45,702 nt of DNA from Gemmatimonadota bacterium (GCA_003141205.1 PLLD01000029.1:1-45702), one strand, 5' to 3'. Counted from the stretch's first letter, positions 1 through 8,910 are shown. The notes: generated by a model not told the origin, from the letters alone. Translations and numbers: made by a program.

Positions 1-113
1 GCAACGAGTTGCCAGTTCCGCTTCCCGCGGGCGAGGTCACCGAACGCGTTCGCGAGCTCCGTCCGCGCGGCGATGAGTCGGTTATCCGCGACATGCGAGG
101 GGGGCGCCGACAC
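1..113 (-). CDS. trbF: TrbF N-terminus (VirB8-like), partial at window edge
   Basis: An open frame starts with GTG at 113, one base past the trbL stop, and runs off the left edge. An in-frame stop just upstream (122-120) fixes this as the only usable region for a start. The 37 visible residues include N-R-LIAARTELANAFGDLARG-K-R-N-W-Q-L-V, which resembles the N-terminal segment of TrbF, where 'xLxAARxEWxxxxGD...xxRNWxLV' precedes the single membrane helix. TrbF is the VirB8-like inner-membrane subunit of the Trb type IV secretion channel. Its position after trbL matches the usual order trbB-C-D-E-J-L-F-G-I. Only about a sixth of the expected protein is visible, so the call rests on this motif plus synteny. 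Confidence 0.7.
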   Translation of the reverse strand, partial: MSAPPSHVADNRLIAARTELANAFGDLARGKRNWQLV

Positions 114-114
114 G

Positions 115-1062
115 TCAGCTCAGCCTTTGCAGAGCGGTGGAGAGCCCCAGGCTCGTATGGCTCATCAGCGCCGACGACAGATCCTTCGGCACGCGCACCG
201 CGATGTACGCGAAGGCGACGACCGTCCCGACGAAGCGGAAAAGCGCCGCTCCCGCCCCCAACAAGTTTGTCGCGGCTACGTAGGGCTGGATGGCGTTCGT
301 CGTGACATCGATACCGACGGCCGTGATCAGATACAGCAGAAAAGCGCGCGCCCCCAGCCGGAAAACGTGCGCGATCAGATGCTCGGCGTACGCCGCGGTC
401 CAGCGCGAGGCCGCGAAGGCCAGGAACAGGACCCCTCCCCCGATGATCGTCACGTAGCTATCGACCATGACGAGGAGGAGCTGGAGCGCGACGACGAGAT
501 AGCTGGCAAACACGACGACCACCGCGAAGACACAAAATGGCGTCAGCAAGGGGACGGCGGAGAACGCCGAGCGTATCATCTGGAGTGCCAGCGTCCAGGC
601 GATCTGCGCCCCCAGGCCGAGGATTCCGTTCGGGGTGAGCACGCCGCGCCCCGCGACCTGTTGCCCGGCGGCGACGAAGCCGTCGAAGATCGGCGGCACC
701 CATGTGTTGAACGCGGTAAGCAGCGTGAGGAGAAAGGCAATCAGGGTAAACTTGAGCAGGAACTTCGCGGCCAGATCGTCGAGAGATTCCCGTTTCACCG
801 CCCAAACAAGGCCGGACACGCAAAACTCGAGTGCGGCGAGGAGCATGAAGGTGCGCTGGGCGATCGGGAGGAGGCGCGCCTGCCATCCGGTTGCCGCGGT
901 CCGGAACGCATCTGCCATTCCGTCGAGCCCGGGCGGGAGCGGCGCGGCCACCTGACCCAGGGCCGTAGCTGCGATGACGCACCCACATGCGAAGGCAATG
1001 GCGCCCGCCGCGGCGACCCGCGTGATCCGAACGCAGGAAGGCGCAAACGGGCGGAGATTCAC
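115..1062 (-). CDS. trbL: TrbL/VirB6-like conjugal transfer membrane protein
   Basis: This is a polytopic inner-membrane protein of 315 residues. It has an N-terminal hydrophobic stretch, a periplasmic segment rich in Pro and Leu, then at least five long hydrophobic helices between about residues 65 and 250. This is the profile of TrbL, the VirB6-like channel subunit of P-type conjugative type IV secretion. The start is GTG at 1062 and forms a GTGA overlap with the trbJ stop, so translation is probably coupled. The length is shorter than plasmid RP4 TrbL (about 530 residues) because the long hydrophilic C-terminal tail is missing: the protein ends soon after the last helix. Assignment follows the membrane profile and its place between trbJ and trbF. 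Confidence 0.8.
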   Translation of the reverse strand: MNLRPFAPSCVRITRVAAAGAIAFACGCVIAATALGQVAAPLPPGLDGMADAFRTAATGWQARLLPIAQRTFMLLAALEFCVSGLVWAVKRESLDDLAAKFLLKFTLIAFLLTLLTAFNTWVPPIFDGFVAAGQQVAGRGVLTPNGILGLGAQIAWTLALQMIRSAFSAVPLLTPFCVFAVVVVFASYLVVALQLLLVMVDSYVTIIGGGVLFLAFAASRWTAAYAEHLIAHVFRLGARAFLLYLITAVGIDVTTNAIQPYVAATNLLGAGAALFRFVGTVVAFAYIAVRVPKDLSSALMSHTSLGLSTALQRLS

Positions 1063-1781
1063 GGTTGCAGACTCAGCGTCACTGCGGCCGCCGGCACGGC
1101 CGGGGCCGCGAGGGTCGTCAGGAGCGCACGGACGGTCGTGTCCCGCTGGGCCTCGCGCGCAATCTGATCGGCGTAGTACACGGCCTGGAGATTTGTCTGT
1201 AGCATCGCGGCCTGGCGCAGGAGCATGAGCTCTTCCGCCGAGTACACCGCGGCGGTGTTCTGCAGCTCGAGCGCTTGTTGTTGTCCCAGGAGGCCGCTGT
1301 TCGTTCGCTTCATCTGCGCGATCGCCGCCTCACCGGGCGCGATGGCCTGCTGCTGTCGATTGGTCGCGACCACAGCCGCCTGCAGCACGTTCAGCGTGGC
1401 CTCGGCCTGCGCCTCCTGCACGGGCACCCACGGCTGCCCGATCTGTGAGGGGGTGAAGTAGGTCTGAAAGGTTCCGCCGACATCCGGGTTGGCGTACCCG
1501 AGCGATTGGGGCTGTCCGAGCAGCGCGCTCACCTGGTCGAGCAGCAGCTCCGCGTTCCGTGCCGGGAATCCGCGGAGATGCTCCATGTCCTGCAGCTGTG
1601 CTTCCAGCTGCTGAACCTGCATCGCCACCTGATAGATTTGCTTGGCGTACTCCACGACATTGTACGAGAGGTTCCAGGGATCCTCGACGATGATCTGTGC
1701 GCGCACATCGGGCGCAGAGCACGGGCACGCAATCGCCACCGCGGCAACCCAATAGATGCGTCCGCGACACCCGGGCGACAT
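1059..1781 (-). CDS. trbJ: TrbJ/VirB5-like pilus-associated protein
   Basis: A 240-residue exported protein. Residues 1-28 form a signal peptide ending around DVRAQ. The mature start, IIVEDPWNLSYNVVEYAKQI, matches the family pattern in which a '(V/I)xDPxN' motif is followed by a Gln-rich coiled coil (here QVAMQVQQLEAQLQDME). A second helical region, rich in Gln and Ala, covers residues 125-215. TrbJ/VirB5 proteins are periplasmic and sit at the pilus tip or take part in pilus assembly. The gene starts with ATG 3 bp after trbE and overlaps trbL by 4 bp. No separate trbK (entry-exclusion lipoprotein) gene lies between trbJ and trbL. Confidence 0.85.
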   Translation of the reverse strand: MSPGCRGRIYWVAAVAIACPCSAPDVRAQIIVEDPWNLSYNVVEYAKQIYQVAMQVQQLEAQLQDMEHLRGFPARNAELLLDQVSALLGQPQSLGYANPDVGGTFQTYFTPSQIGQPWVPVQEAQAEATLNVLQAAVVATNRQQQAIAPGEAAIAQMKRTNSGLLGQQQALELQNTAAVYSAEELMLLRQAAMLQTNLQAVYYADQIAREAQRDTTVRALLTTLAAPAVPAAAVTLSLQP

Positions 1782-1784
1782 CGG

Positions 1785-4373
1785 TCAGGCCGCCCGCGAG
1801 ACGGGGGCATGATCGGCATCCATTCTCGACCGAATGGCTCGGAGCTCGGATGCCCATTGGGACTGGCCGCGCGCCTCGAGCCACACCGCTGCCCAATCGC
1901 GCCCATGGCGATCCATCAGCGGTTCGATCGAGCGTCGCATCTCCTCGATTGTCTGCCCCGCGGGTGTGCTGAGGAATGCAAGAGCGACGGGCCCCAGCCC
2001 AAGCTCGAACAGGCGGCTGCCGCGCGGGGATTTCACGTAGTAATGGCGCTTCGGGGTCGCCGTCGCGATTGTCGCGACCTCTCGTTCGTTGAGACCCAAA
2101 TCGTGGTACAGCTCTGCCGTCGCTGGCGCGCGGGCATCCGGATTGGGGAGGTAAAATCGCGTCGGGCACGATTCGATCACCGTGTGCCGGTGCGGAAGTT
2201 GGGCCAGCTGGGCCGGCGTCTGCGTCGCCAGGACTACCGCCGCGTTGCGTTTGCGCAGGCCCAGAAGCCATTGATTGATGCGCGGACCAAAGACCGAGTG
2301 CGCCAGCGCGATCCACGCTTCATCGATCGCGATCAATGTCGGCCGGCCATCGAGTCGCTGCTCGATTCGATGAAACAGATAGAGCAGGACGGGGACGACG
2401 ATCTTCTCGTCCAGCGCGAGCAGATGCCGCATCTCGAAGACGGCGAATGCGCTGTCGCCAAGGTCATCCGCGGTGGAATCGAGAAGTTGACCGTAGGGAC
2501 CGATCAGAGTGTAGGGGCGCAGGGCGGCGATGAGCTCGGCGTGCTGGAGTTGCGCCGACAGCTCCGTGAGTGTCCGATGCCCCCGATCGTTCTGGCTGAG
2601 GAGCTCCACCGCACGGTCGATGCGCGCGCGATGTGGGGGGGTAATTGCGACCCCTTGTATCGTCGCGAGGGTTTCGAGCCACTCGACCGCCCAGAGTCGA
2701 TCGATGGGATCATCGACGCGCGACAACGGTTGAAAGCGCAGGACGTCGGCTCGGCCGGCGGCAAGGTCGTAATGCGAGGCCCCGCACGCTTCGGCCAGCG
2801 CCCACAGGGAGTACCCGACATCGAAGATGAAAACCTGGGAGCGGGGATACCGCCGAAACTGCGCGGCCGTGAGTCCGAGGAGTGTGCTTTTCCCGGAGCC
2901 GGTCTTTCCCAGCACCAGGGCGTGACCAACATCCGAGTCGTGCAGGTTGACGCGAAAGGGCGTTGCGCTCGCCGAGGCAGCCCAGAGCAGGGGGGGACTC
3001 CCCGGAGGAAAGAGGGGCGACGGATTCACCGCGAGCCCGGGCCAGATGCTCGTGATCGGAAGCAGGTCCGCGACGTTCCGCGTGTGCAGCAGCGGCCGGC
3101 GCAGGTTGGGGTACCCGTGACCCGGTAGCGTTCCCAGGTAGGCATCGAGGGCGTTTACGCTCTCAATGCGCCCTGTAAACCCCGCATCATTGAGAGCTTT
3201 GAGAATCTCCGCGGCGGCCGCGTTCGCGCGCACCGGGTCGGCGTCCATGACGATCGCGACCTGCGTGTACAGACAAAAGCGTACGGAACCCGAGGCGTTG
3301 GCGGTGACCGCTTCCCCGGCGTCTTGAGCCATCTGGCGCGCGTCGTGATCCAGAAACAGCTCATCATCGCGCCCCCGCCCGCTGGCGTCCCGTCCGGCCG
3401 CCAGGTCCTGCACCCACGCCGCGGCGCCCTTCCGTTTCTTATACCACGTGAGTTGATGCCGGCGGATCAGTCGTGCAGCCGTATGCATGCCGACCGGAAT
3501 GACGCGATTGCTCCAGCGAAACGCGCACCGGAGCCCATTGAGCACGTCGAGGCCACCCGATGTCGACGCATGTGGATATCCCTGAATGGCGACAGCGCGG
3601 ATCGTGTGCTCGCCGATCCGCGGCTCGAATCCGCCGAGGAGCTCTCGATCGGCAAGAATCAGATTGAGGTACGATCCGTGTTCGGGCGCACGCACCGGAT
3701 GCGGGAGGCCCGTCAGACATTCGTGCAAATAGGACAGCAACGCATCCGATCCAAGTCGTGCGAAGCGGAGACGCTTGCCGAGTCGCGACTCGAGCGTATC
3801 CAGAGTGGCCAGAAAATCGCCGAGTAAGCGGTCCCATGCGCCCGACGGCGAGTCGCTGGAGGCGTGACGGCGCGATCGGTTGTCTCCGTCCTGGACGAAG
3901 AACCGCGTGAGACGGGTGAAGGCCTCCGCGGGGGGGAGATGCGTTACGGTCCAGAAATAGTCGGTCTCAAACGATTGACTGGCGCGCATGCGATAGGCTG
4001 CACGCCGCTCTGCATCGATCAGTTGGGTAACGGGATCCGGAAAAGAATCCGCGGCATATGCCGCCGCCGGCCGACGCACCGCATCGATATGAAACATCCA
4101 GTCGTCGCCGAATGGCAGCAGCGCATCGTTGACCTGATGCGTGAGCGCGTCGAGTTCCGCCGCGGTGGCGGCATGGAGATCGGGACCGGCATACCGAAAT
4201 GCGGCCAGGAGACTGCCGTCCTTCTGAAGGACGACACCGTCGTCGACCAGAAATCCCCAGCTCAGCAAATCGGCGAGCCCGGCAGGGTGGCTCCGATCCT
4301 CTCGTCGCCGCGCGAGCATCTGCGAGAATCCAGCTCCGCCAGCTACGCCGACGGCAAAGGACAGAGGGTGCAT
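1785..4373 (-). CDS. trbE: TrbE/VirB4 type IV secretion ATPase
   Basis: This 862-residue protein is close to the usual TrbE length. The N-terminal half is the VirB4/CagE domain. The C-terminal half is a P-loop ATPase with Walker A GKTGSGKST near residue 490 and Walker B LIAIDEAW near residue 680, followed by VVLATQTPAQLAQ, the sensor-like segment typical of VirB4. VirB4 ATPases are inner-membrane-associated motors that energise pilus assembly and substrate transfer. The gene lies 13 bp after trbD and 3 bp before trbJ, in the canonical order. All ATPase motifs are intact, so the operon does not look decayed here. Confidence 0.95.
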   Translation of the reverse strand: MHPLSFAVGVAGGAGFSQMLARRREDRSHPAGLADLLSWGFLVDDGVVLQKDGSLLAAFRYAGPDLHAATAAELDALTHQVNDALLPFGDDWMFHIDAVRRPAAAYAADSFPDPVTQLIDAERRAAYRMRASQSFETDYFWTVTHLPPAEAFTRLTRFFVQDGDNRSRRHASSDSPSGAWDRLLGDFLATLDTLESRLGKRLRFARLGSDALLSYLHECLTGLPHPVRAPEHGSYLNLILADRELLGGFEPRIGEHTIRAVAIQGYPHASTSGGLDVLNGLRCAFRWSNRVIPVGMHTAARLIRRHQLTWYKKRKGAAAWVQDLAAGRDASGRGRDDELFLDHDARQMAQDAGEAVTANASGSVRFCLYTQVAIVMDADPVRANAAAAEILKALNDAGFTGRIESVNALDAYLGTLPGHGYPNLRRPLLHTRNVADLLPITSIWPGLAVNPSPLFPPGSPPLLWAASASATPFRVNLHDSDVGHALVLGKTGSGKSTLLGLTAAQFRRYPRSQVFIFDVGYSLWALAEACGASHYDLAAGRADVLRFQPLSRVDDPIDRLWAVEWLETLATIQGVAITPPHRARIDRAVELLSQNDRGHRTLTELSAQLQHAELIAALRPYTLIGPYGQLLDSTADDLGDSAFAVFEMRHLLALDEKIVVPVLLYLFHRIEQRLDGRPTLIAIDEAWIALAHSVFGPRINQWLLGLRKRNAAVVLATQTPAQLAQLPHRHTVIESCPTRFYLPNPDARAPATAELYHDLGLNEREVATIATATPKRHYYVKSPRGSRLFELGLGPVALAFLSTPAGQTIEEMRRSIEPLMDRHGRDWAAVWLEARGQSQWASELRAIRSRMDADHAPVSRAA

Positions 4374-4386
4374 CAGCCGGTTCTCG

Positions 4387-4722
4387 TCAGCGCGAGCGCG
4401 CGAAGGGGATGGAGGGACGCACCGCGGCGATGGATCCCCGGAAGCCCGCGTGAGGGGTGTAGAAATCGCGCGCCACGAGGCTTCGGAGGTAGAGTTGCGA
4501 CATCTGCGGGTCCTGGGTTGCGACCCACACCATGACGCCGTGAACGACGATGAGATAGAACGCAGCGAGCACGATCGTCGCGACCTGAAAACCGACGCCG
4601 AACAACAGCGCTCCTGCGCTCAACACCTCGAGAATTGCCGCGGCGGGCTCGGCGCCGGCGAGGAGAATCGGGCGCACGAGCGATTGGTAAATGGGATGCG
4701 TGTCGGCCGTCGCGAGTGTCAT
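4387..4722 (-). CDS. trbD: TrbD/VirB3-like protein
   Basis: A 111-residue membrane protein. The N-terminus, HPIYQSLVRPILLAGAEP, followed by two adjacent hydrophobic helices (about residues 25-70) and then DPQMSQLYLRSLVARDFY, matches the TrbD pattern 'HxxxRPxLxxGxEP ... DPxMxxxYLRSLxxxxFY'. TrbD is the VirB3-like inner-membrane partner of the TrbE ATPase. Its ATG overlaps the trbC stop by 4 bp. The C-terminal 20 residues are Arg/Pro rich and variable. Confidence 0.9.
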   Translation of the reverse strand: MTLATADTHPIYQSLVRPILLAGAEPAAAILEVLSAGALLFGVGFQVATIVLAAFYLIVVHGVMVWVATQDPQMSQLYLRSLVARDFYTPHAGFRGSIAAVRPSIPFARSR

Positions 4723-5018
4723 ACGACCGCCCCCACGAACGCGAGCGCCGTGACGATATTCGCCGCGCCGATCGCGATCGCCGCGCCAACGATCACCTGC
4801 CCGAACCGACGAGCCCCTTCTTCCGACCGGCTGAAAGCCCAGATCGCGCCGCCGATGACGAACCCCAGACCCGCTAGGACACGCGCCGTCGGACCAGACA
4901 GATTATCCAGCAGCTGCTGGAGCGGCCCTGTCCACGGCATATCGGTGCCGCCGGCCGCGGCCGCTCGAGCAACAGAGGGCAGCAGGATGAGGATCCCGTA
5001 GTAGCGAAGGTGTCTCAC
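4719..5018 (-). CDS. trbC: TrbC/VirB2-like pilin
   Basis: A 99-residue prepilin. It has an N-terminal hydrophobic signal segment ending near VARAAAAGG, a short extracellular loop, then two hydrophobic helices (LAGLGFVIGGAIWAF and VIVGAAIAIGAANIVTALAF) separated by the charged turn SRSEEGARRFG. This is the VirB2/TrbC pilin topology. I place the start at GTG 5018 because it gives a GTGA overlap with the trbB stop, as at other junctions in this operon. A second GTG at 5024 would add two residues. The product should be cleaved and assembled into the conjugative pilus. In RP4 the pilin is cyclised, but that cannot be judged from sequence here. Confidence 0.88.
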   Translation of the reverse strand: MRHLRYYGILILLPSVARAAAAGGTDMPWTGPLQQLLDNLSGPTARVLAGLGFVIGGAIWAFSRSEEGARRFGQVIVGAAIAIGAANIVTALAFVGAVV

Positions 5019-6028
5019 GCCCACTCGCCCTCGATGTTCAGGTGAACCAGTGCGGCGCGACCGTCCCTATCCAGCCCGCGCACGCGCGCCAGATCCGCGA
5101 CTCGGCGCCGACGGTTCCCTCCTTCCATCACCGCCACGAGGTGGATGGACTCCGCGATGAGGGGCATCTGGCTCGGGATGTTGTTGCGCTGGGCGAGACG
5201 ATCGAGACGCAGCAGCGCCCCCTCCGCGGTCGTCGCGTGGCACGTCCCGATCCCGCCGGGGTGGCCGGTCGCCCACGCATCGAGCAGATCGAGTGCTTCC
5301 GCGCCGCGTACTTCGCCGACCACGATCCGGTTCGGGGATGTCCGCATCGTCGAGCGGACGAGATCCGCGAGGGAGAAGGCCGGCCCCGTTCGGAGCGCCA
5401 GATGGTCCCGCGCCGAGCACTGGAGCTCGACCGTGTCCTCCAGAACGACGATGCGCTCCTCCGGAAAGCGATCCGTAATCTCCCGCACGAGCGCGTTCGC
5501 AAGGGTCGTCTTGCCACTGTTCGTTCCGCCTGCGATGAGGATGTTCTCATGGGCGGCGACCGCCGCGGCGAGGGCACTCCGCTGCCGCGACGTCAGGATC
5601 CCCGCCGCGCAGTAGTCGTCGAGCGTGAAGACCGTGGCGGGAGGCTTCCGGATGTTGAACGCGGGCCCGATCGTCGCCGGTGAAATGAATCCTTGAAGGC
5701 GGCTGCCACGAAAGCGGGCGACCGGAAGTTCCGCCTGGAGACTTGGCGACGACGCGGTCAGCGTTGCATTGAGGCTCGCCGCCGCTGCGTTGAGGAACAT
5801 CTCCACGCGGTGCGCATCGAGCGTGTGCCCGGTCGATACGCGCCCCCGGCTTCGCGTATCGGTCCGAACGATCCCATCGTGCGGATTGAGATAGATCTCG
5901 GTAACATCATCATCGTCAATGGCCGCCATGACCTCGCGGCCGAGAAACCGCGCCATCATCTCGGCGTAGCTGTCCGAGGCGACCGCGGCGGCAGATGCGG
6001 GGCGAAGTTTCGCGGGGACCGGTGGCAT
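5015..6028 (-). CDS. trbB: TrbB/VirB11 family ATPase
   Basis: A 337-residue hexameric secretion ATPase. Visible motifs in order are Walker A GGTNSGKTT (about residues 165-173), the Asp box VVLEDTVELQC, the GEVRGAEALDLLDA segment replacing a classic Walker B, and the His box GTCHATTAEGALLRLDRL. The N-terminal domain contains DDDVTEIYLNPHDGIV, typical of TrbB. The protein acts at the cytoplasmic face of the channel with TrbE. It is the first gene of the trb operon, starting at ATG 6028, with only about 70 bp to the divergent membrane-protein gene, so the trb promoter must lie there or inside that gene. No coupling protein (traG/virD4) or regulator is next to it, unlike many mobile trb clusters. 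Confidence 0.95.
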   Translation of the reverse strand: MPPVPAKLRPASAAAVASDSYAEMMARFLGREVMAAIDDDDVTEIYLNPHDGIVRTDTRSRGRVSTGHTLDAHRVEMFLNAAAASLNATLTASSPSLQAELPVARFRGSRLQGFISPATIGPAFNIRKPPATVFTLDDYCAAGILTSRQRSALAAAVAAHENILIAGGTNSGKTTLANALVREITDRFPEERIVVLEDTVELQCSARDHLALRTGPAFSLADLVRSTMRTSPNRIVVGEVRGAEALDLLDAWATGHPGGIGTCHATTAEGALLRLDRLAQRNNIPSQMPLIAESIHLVAVMEGGNRRRRVADLARVRGLDRDGRAALVHLNIEGEWA

Positions 6029-6087
6029 GGGATCCCCAGTACGTTTGAACGGCGGAAAACATCACATCGGCTGTGTCGCGCGCACTC

Positions 6088-6093
6088 AGGAGG
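6088..6093 (+). promoter_or_regulatory. Strong ribosome binding site that sets the start of the DUF1624 gene
   Basis: AGGAGG ends 5 bases before a GTG at 6099. This supports the internal GTG over the in-frame ATG at 6027, which has no such site and would overlap the trbB start codon on the other strand. Confidence 0.75.
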
Positions 6094-6098
6094 GACTT

Positions 6099-7367
6099 GT
6101 GGCCGTTTCGGAGCTGCTTGCATCGTCCGCTAGCCGCAGCGCGACCAGCGCCGCCCCCCCGCCTCGCGCCCGGCTGGATGCCATCGACCTCCTCCGCGGC
6201 ATCGTCATGGTCATCATGGTCGTCGACCATACCCGCGACTTCGCCTTCGCCAGCACCCTCCACTTCTCCCCCACCGATCTCACGCAGACCACACCCGCGA
6301 TCTTCTTCACTCGCTGGATCACCCACTTCTGCGCCCCAATCTTCGTCTTCCTCGCCGGAACTGGGGCCCACCTCCAGCGCCTGCGCGGCCGCACCGCCCC
6401 CGAGCTCTCCCGGTTCCTCCTTACCCGCGGGATCTGGCTCATCGTCCTCGAGTTCACCGTCGTCGGGTTCGGCATCCGCTTCGCATGGGACACCGCCTAC
6501 CCCGGCGTCGCCCAGGTGATCTGGGCGATCGGCTGCGGCATGATCATCCTCGCCGCGCTTGTCTACCTCCCTACCTGGGTCGTCGGCACGATCGGCGTCG
6601 CCACGATCGTCCTCCACAACACCCTCGATGTGTTCCCCACGTACGGTTGGCGCGGCCCCCCATCACCCTATCCCACGATGTGGCAGGGGATCTGGACGGT
6701 CCTCCACGGCGGCGCATTTCTCCCCCTCCCCCTCGGCCACCCCTTCCCCGTCATCGTCGTTCTATACGCCGTCATTCCCTGGGCCGGCGTCATGGCCGCC
6801 GGCTACGCCGCGGGCGCCGTATACGCGCTCGAGCCCGCCGCCCGCCGTCGCGTGCTTCTATGGATAGGGAGCGCTGCCACCGCTGCCTTCGTCGTCGTCC
6901 GCGCCATCAACAGCTACGGCGATCCATCCCCGTGGGCCCCCCAGCACTCGGCCGTTTTCACGGTGCTGTCCTTCCTCAATACCACGAAGTACCCGCCGTC
7001 GCTCGACTATCTGCTCATGACCCTCGGGCCCGCACTGCTAGCGCTGGCCGCGTTCGACCAGGTTCGGCCCATCAAGCTTCTCACGCCCCTGATCACATTC
7101 GGCCGCGTCCCCCTCTTCTTCTATCTGTTACAGTGGTACGTCGCGCATGGCATCACGATCGTGGCATCGCTACTGGCGCACAAGCCAGTGGACTATCTCG
7201 TCTGGCGCACGCTGCCCCCGCCTACGCCGGGCCCCGACGCGGGATTCAGCCTGAGCGCGACCTACCTTCTCTGGCTCCTCGCGATCGTTGTGCTCTACCC
7301 GCTCTGCGCGTGGTTCGCCGGGGTCAAGCGCCGCCACCGCGACTGGAGCTGGTTGAGCTACCTGTAG
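6099..7367 (+). CDS. DUF1624 / heparan-glucosaminide acetyltransferase-like membrane protein
   Basis: A polytopic membrane protein of 422 residues from the GTG at 6099. After a Ser/Ala/Pro-rich leader comes RLDAIDLLRGIVMVIMVVDH, the N-terminal signature of DUF1624, in which an R-x-x-x-[IL]D-x-x-RG motif and an invariant D-H mark the first helix. About ten hydrophobic helices follow. The family is related to acyltransferase-3 and the eukaryotic lysosomal HGSNAT enzymes, so transfer of acyl groups to envelope sugars is plausible, but no bacterial substrate can be read from the sequence. The gene is divergent from trbB and convergent with the TldE-like gene, 19 bp apart. It has no visible link to conjugation and may mark the chromosomal side of the trb boundary. 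Confidence 0.85.
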   Translation: MAVSELLASSASRSATSAAPPPRARLDAIDLLRGIVMVIMVVDHTRDFAFASTLHFSPTDLTQTTPAIFFTRWITHFCAPIFVFLAGTGAHLQRLRGRTAPELSRFLLTRGIWLIVLEFTVVGFGIRFAWDTAYPGVAQVIWAIGCGMIILAALVYLPTWVVGTIGVATIVLHNTLDVFPTYGWRGPPSPYPTMWQGIWTVLHGGAFLPLPLGHPFPVIVVLYAVIPWAGVMAAGYAAGAVYALEPAARRRVLLWIGSAATAAFVVVRAINSYGDPSPWAPQHSAVFTVLSFLNTTKYPPSLDYLLMTLGPALLALAAFDQVRPIKLLTPLITFGRVPLFFYLLQWYVAHGITIVASLLAHKPVDYLVWRTLPPPTPGPDAGFSLSATYLLWLLAIVVLYPLCAWFAGVKRRHRDWSWLSYL

Positions 7368-7386
7368 CGAGCTGGGCGCATGTCGA

Positions 7387-8910
7387 TCAGACGGCGTCGG
7401 CCAGCGCCGTGAAGCTGAAGTCCTCGATCATCATCGGCGGTACGATCATCGGCACTCGCGGCCAGCGCGCTCCCTGCCCCAGCGGCGGCCAGGCGAAGAA
7501 CGTCCGGAACTCCCTCGGCATCGGCGGCGTCTGCCCCATCGGCACCCGTTGCGGCACGCCGATCATCTTCACCTTGTTGAACACGAAGAACGGCGACTCG
7601 ATGAAGCGATAGTTCTGCACCGGGTGATCGATCTTCCCATCCTTGATGTGGAAGCACCCGTCGCGTGTCATCCCCGTCATCGTCCCCGTCTTGAAGTCCA
7701 CCACGGACACGTCCGAGAAACGATTGACGTAAATCCCGTCCGCGCAGGCGGCAATCATCTCTTCGATCGTCGCCGTGTGCGTCCCCGGCACCGGCTTGAG
7801 ATGCACCGAATAGGGCTGCTCGGTCGCCGTATTCCCCATCTTCAGCGAGTAGTAGATATTGTACGCCAGGTGCTGGAGAACCCCGCCCTCCACCCAGGTG
7901 CTGCTGGGGAGCGGCAAGCCCGCGATCCCGGTCCCATTGGGCTCGAAGAACGGCGCGAATCCCCCTGCCGGATCGGCCGGGTCCGACACCATCGTCAACT
8001 GCGGGTCGAAAACACGCAGTCCGATCTTGTTCTTCTTGCCCGTGTCCGAGTGAATCGAGAAAGGCGTCCGCCCATTGTCCGAATCGTACGCATCGAACAT
8101 TGGCGCCATCCGCCGCACCAACTGCGCCACCGCCGCAGGCCCCAGGATCGCCGTCCGGCGCCCCGGCTCGAGCGCCACCGGCCTGCGCCCCTTGTTGGCA
8201 AGATCGATCGCCCCCTGCACCACCGTGCGCGGCGTGATCGTGCTCCAGTCTCGGCTCGCCTGCCCCGACCACCCCGACGCCGTCCCGTCCGCCGTGCGCG
8301 CCGTCACCGTCAGTTCGCAGTCGGTCTCCCGCACCCACGCCGTCATCCCGGGCTGATACATGTACAGCGCCGACCGCGCCGTGAGTCCCACGGTTGCCGA
8401 GGCCACCAAGTCCGCTCCCTTGAACTGCTCCAGCACCTGCGCCGCGACCGCGCCCGGTGCCGCATCCATGGCCGCCACCGTGCCATCATGCCAGAGCGAA
8501 ACCGGCAGATACTCCTTCTTGTCGTACGTGTGGTACTTGGGATCGTCCGGGTCGTCCGGCTCCTCGTCCTCCGCCAGCGGCAGCGGCGTCGCGATCGCCG
8601 TCGCCTGCTCCACCACACGCCGCAGCGTCGCGTCGTCGCGCTGGTTCGTCCCGATCGTGACCGGCAGCCCGCTGCCGAACTTGGATTCGAACGAGACGCT
8701 GAGCTGATCGTCATCCGTGCTACCCAACACACGGCCATTGCCTACCGTGGCCGTGGCGCGCGCCGTGTGCTCGATAATGACTCCCTCCGAGCGCGAGCGC
8801 ACCATCCCAAGCAGCTTCTCCGCCAGCGCCGTTGCCTCCTCGCGCGTCAGAACCGGGCTCGCATCGGGGGCGGATAGCAGCGACAGCGGTCGCGATCGGC
8901 GGTCACTCAT
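7387..8910 (-). CDS. TldE/PmbA-like protein (TldD/PmbA family)
   Basis: A 507-residue member of the TldD/PmbA family, longer than E. coli PmbA (about 450). The N-terminal domain covers residues 25-200. The C-terminal domain contains RRTAILGPAAVAQLVRRM and the family-typical FEPNGTGIAGLPLPSSTWVE ... GGVLQHL. There is no HExxxH, as expected for the TldE-type partner of the heterodimer. No signal peptide is visible. It starts with ATG and overlaps the upstream TldD-like gene by 4 bp, which points to a two-subunit complex. TldD/TldE proteins cleave unfolded or modified peptides, for example in microcin B17 maturation. Here the pair lies downstream of a SusC/SusD importer. The target is unknown. 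Confidence 0.85.
   Translation of the reverse strand: MSDRRSRPLSLLSAPDASPVLTREEATALAEKLLGMVRSRSEGVIIEHTARATATVGNGRVLGSTDDDQLSVSFESKFGSGLPVTIGTNQRDDATLRRVVEQATAIATPLPLAEDEEPDDPDDPKYHTYDKKEYLPVSLWHDGTVAAMDAAPGAVAAQVLEQFKGADLVASATVGLTARSALYMYQPGMTAWVRETDCELTVTARTADGTASGWSGQASRDWSTITPRTVVQGAIDLANKGRRPVALEPGRRTAILGPAAVAQLVRRMAPMFDAYDSDNGRTPFSIHSDTGKKNKIGLRVFDPQLTMVSDPADPAGGFAPFFEPNGTGIAGLPLPSSTWVEGGVLQHLAYNIYYSLKMGNTATEQPYSVHLKPVPGTHTATIEEMIAACADGIYVNRFSDVSVVDFKTGTMTGMTRDGCFHIKDGKIDHPVQNYRFIESPFFVFNKVKMIGVPQRVPMGQTPPMPREFRTFFAWPPLGQGARWPRVPMIVPPMMIEDFSFTALADAV

Noticed and set aside
73-1167. Long plus-strand open frame opposite trbL
   Set aside because: Charged, low-complexity product with no domain; it is the antisense shadow of a clear TrbL-like gene in GC-rich DNA.
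1506-3128. 540-codon plus-strand open frame opposite trbE and trbJ
   Set aside because: Arg/Asp/Gln-rich shadow of two well-supported genes; no motif.
6026-6029. Divergent start codons sharing one CATG (also at 20661-20664 and 37868-37871) as a special promoter arrangement
   Set aside because: CATG is its own reverse complement, so any ATG preceded by C offers an ATG on the other strand; in two of the three cases a better downstream start exists.
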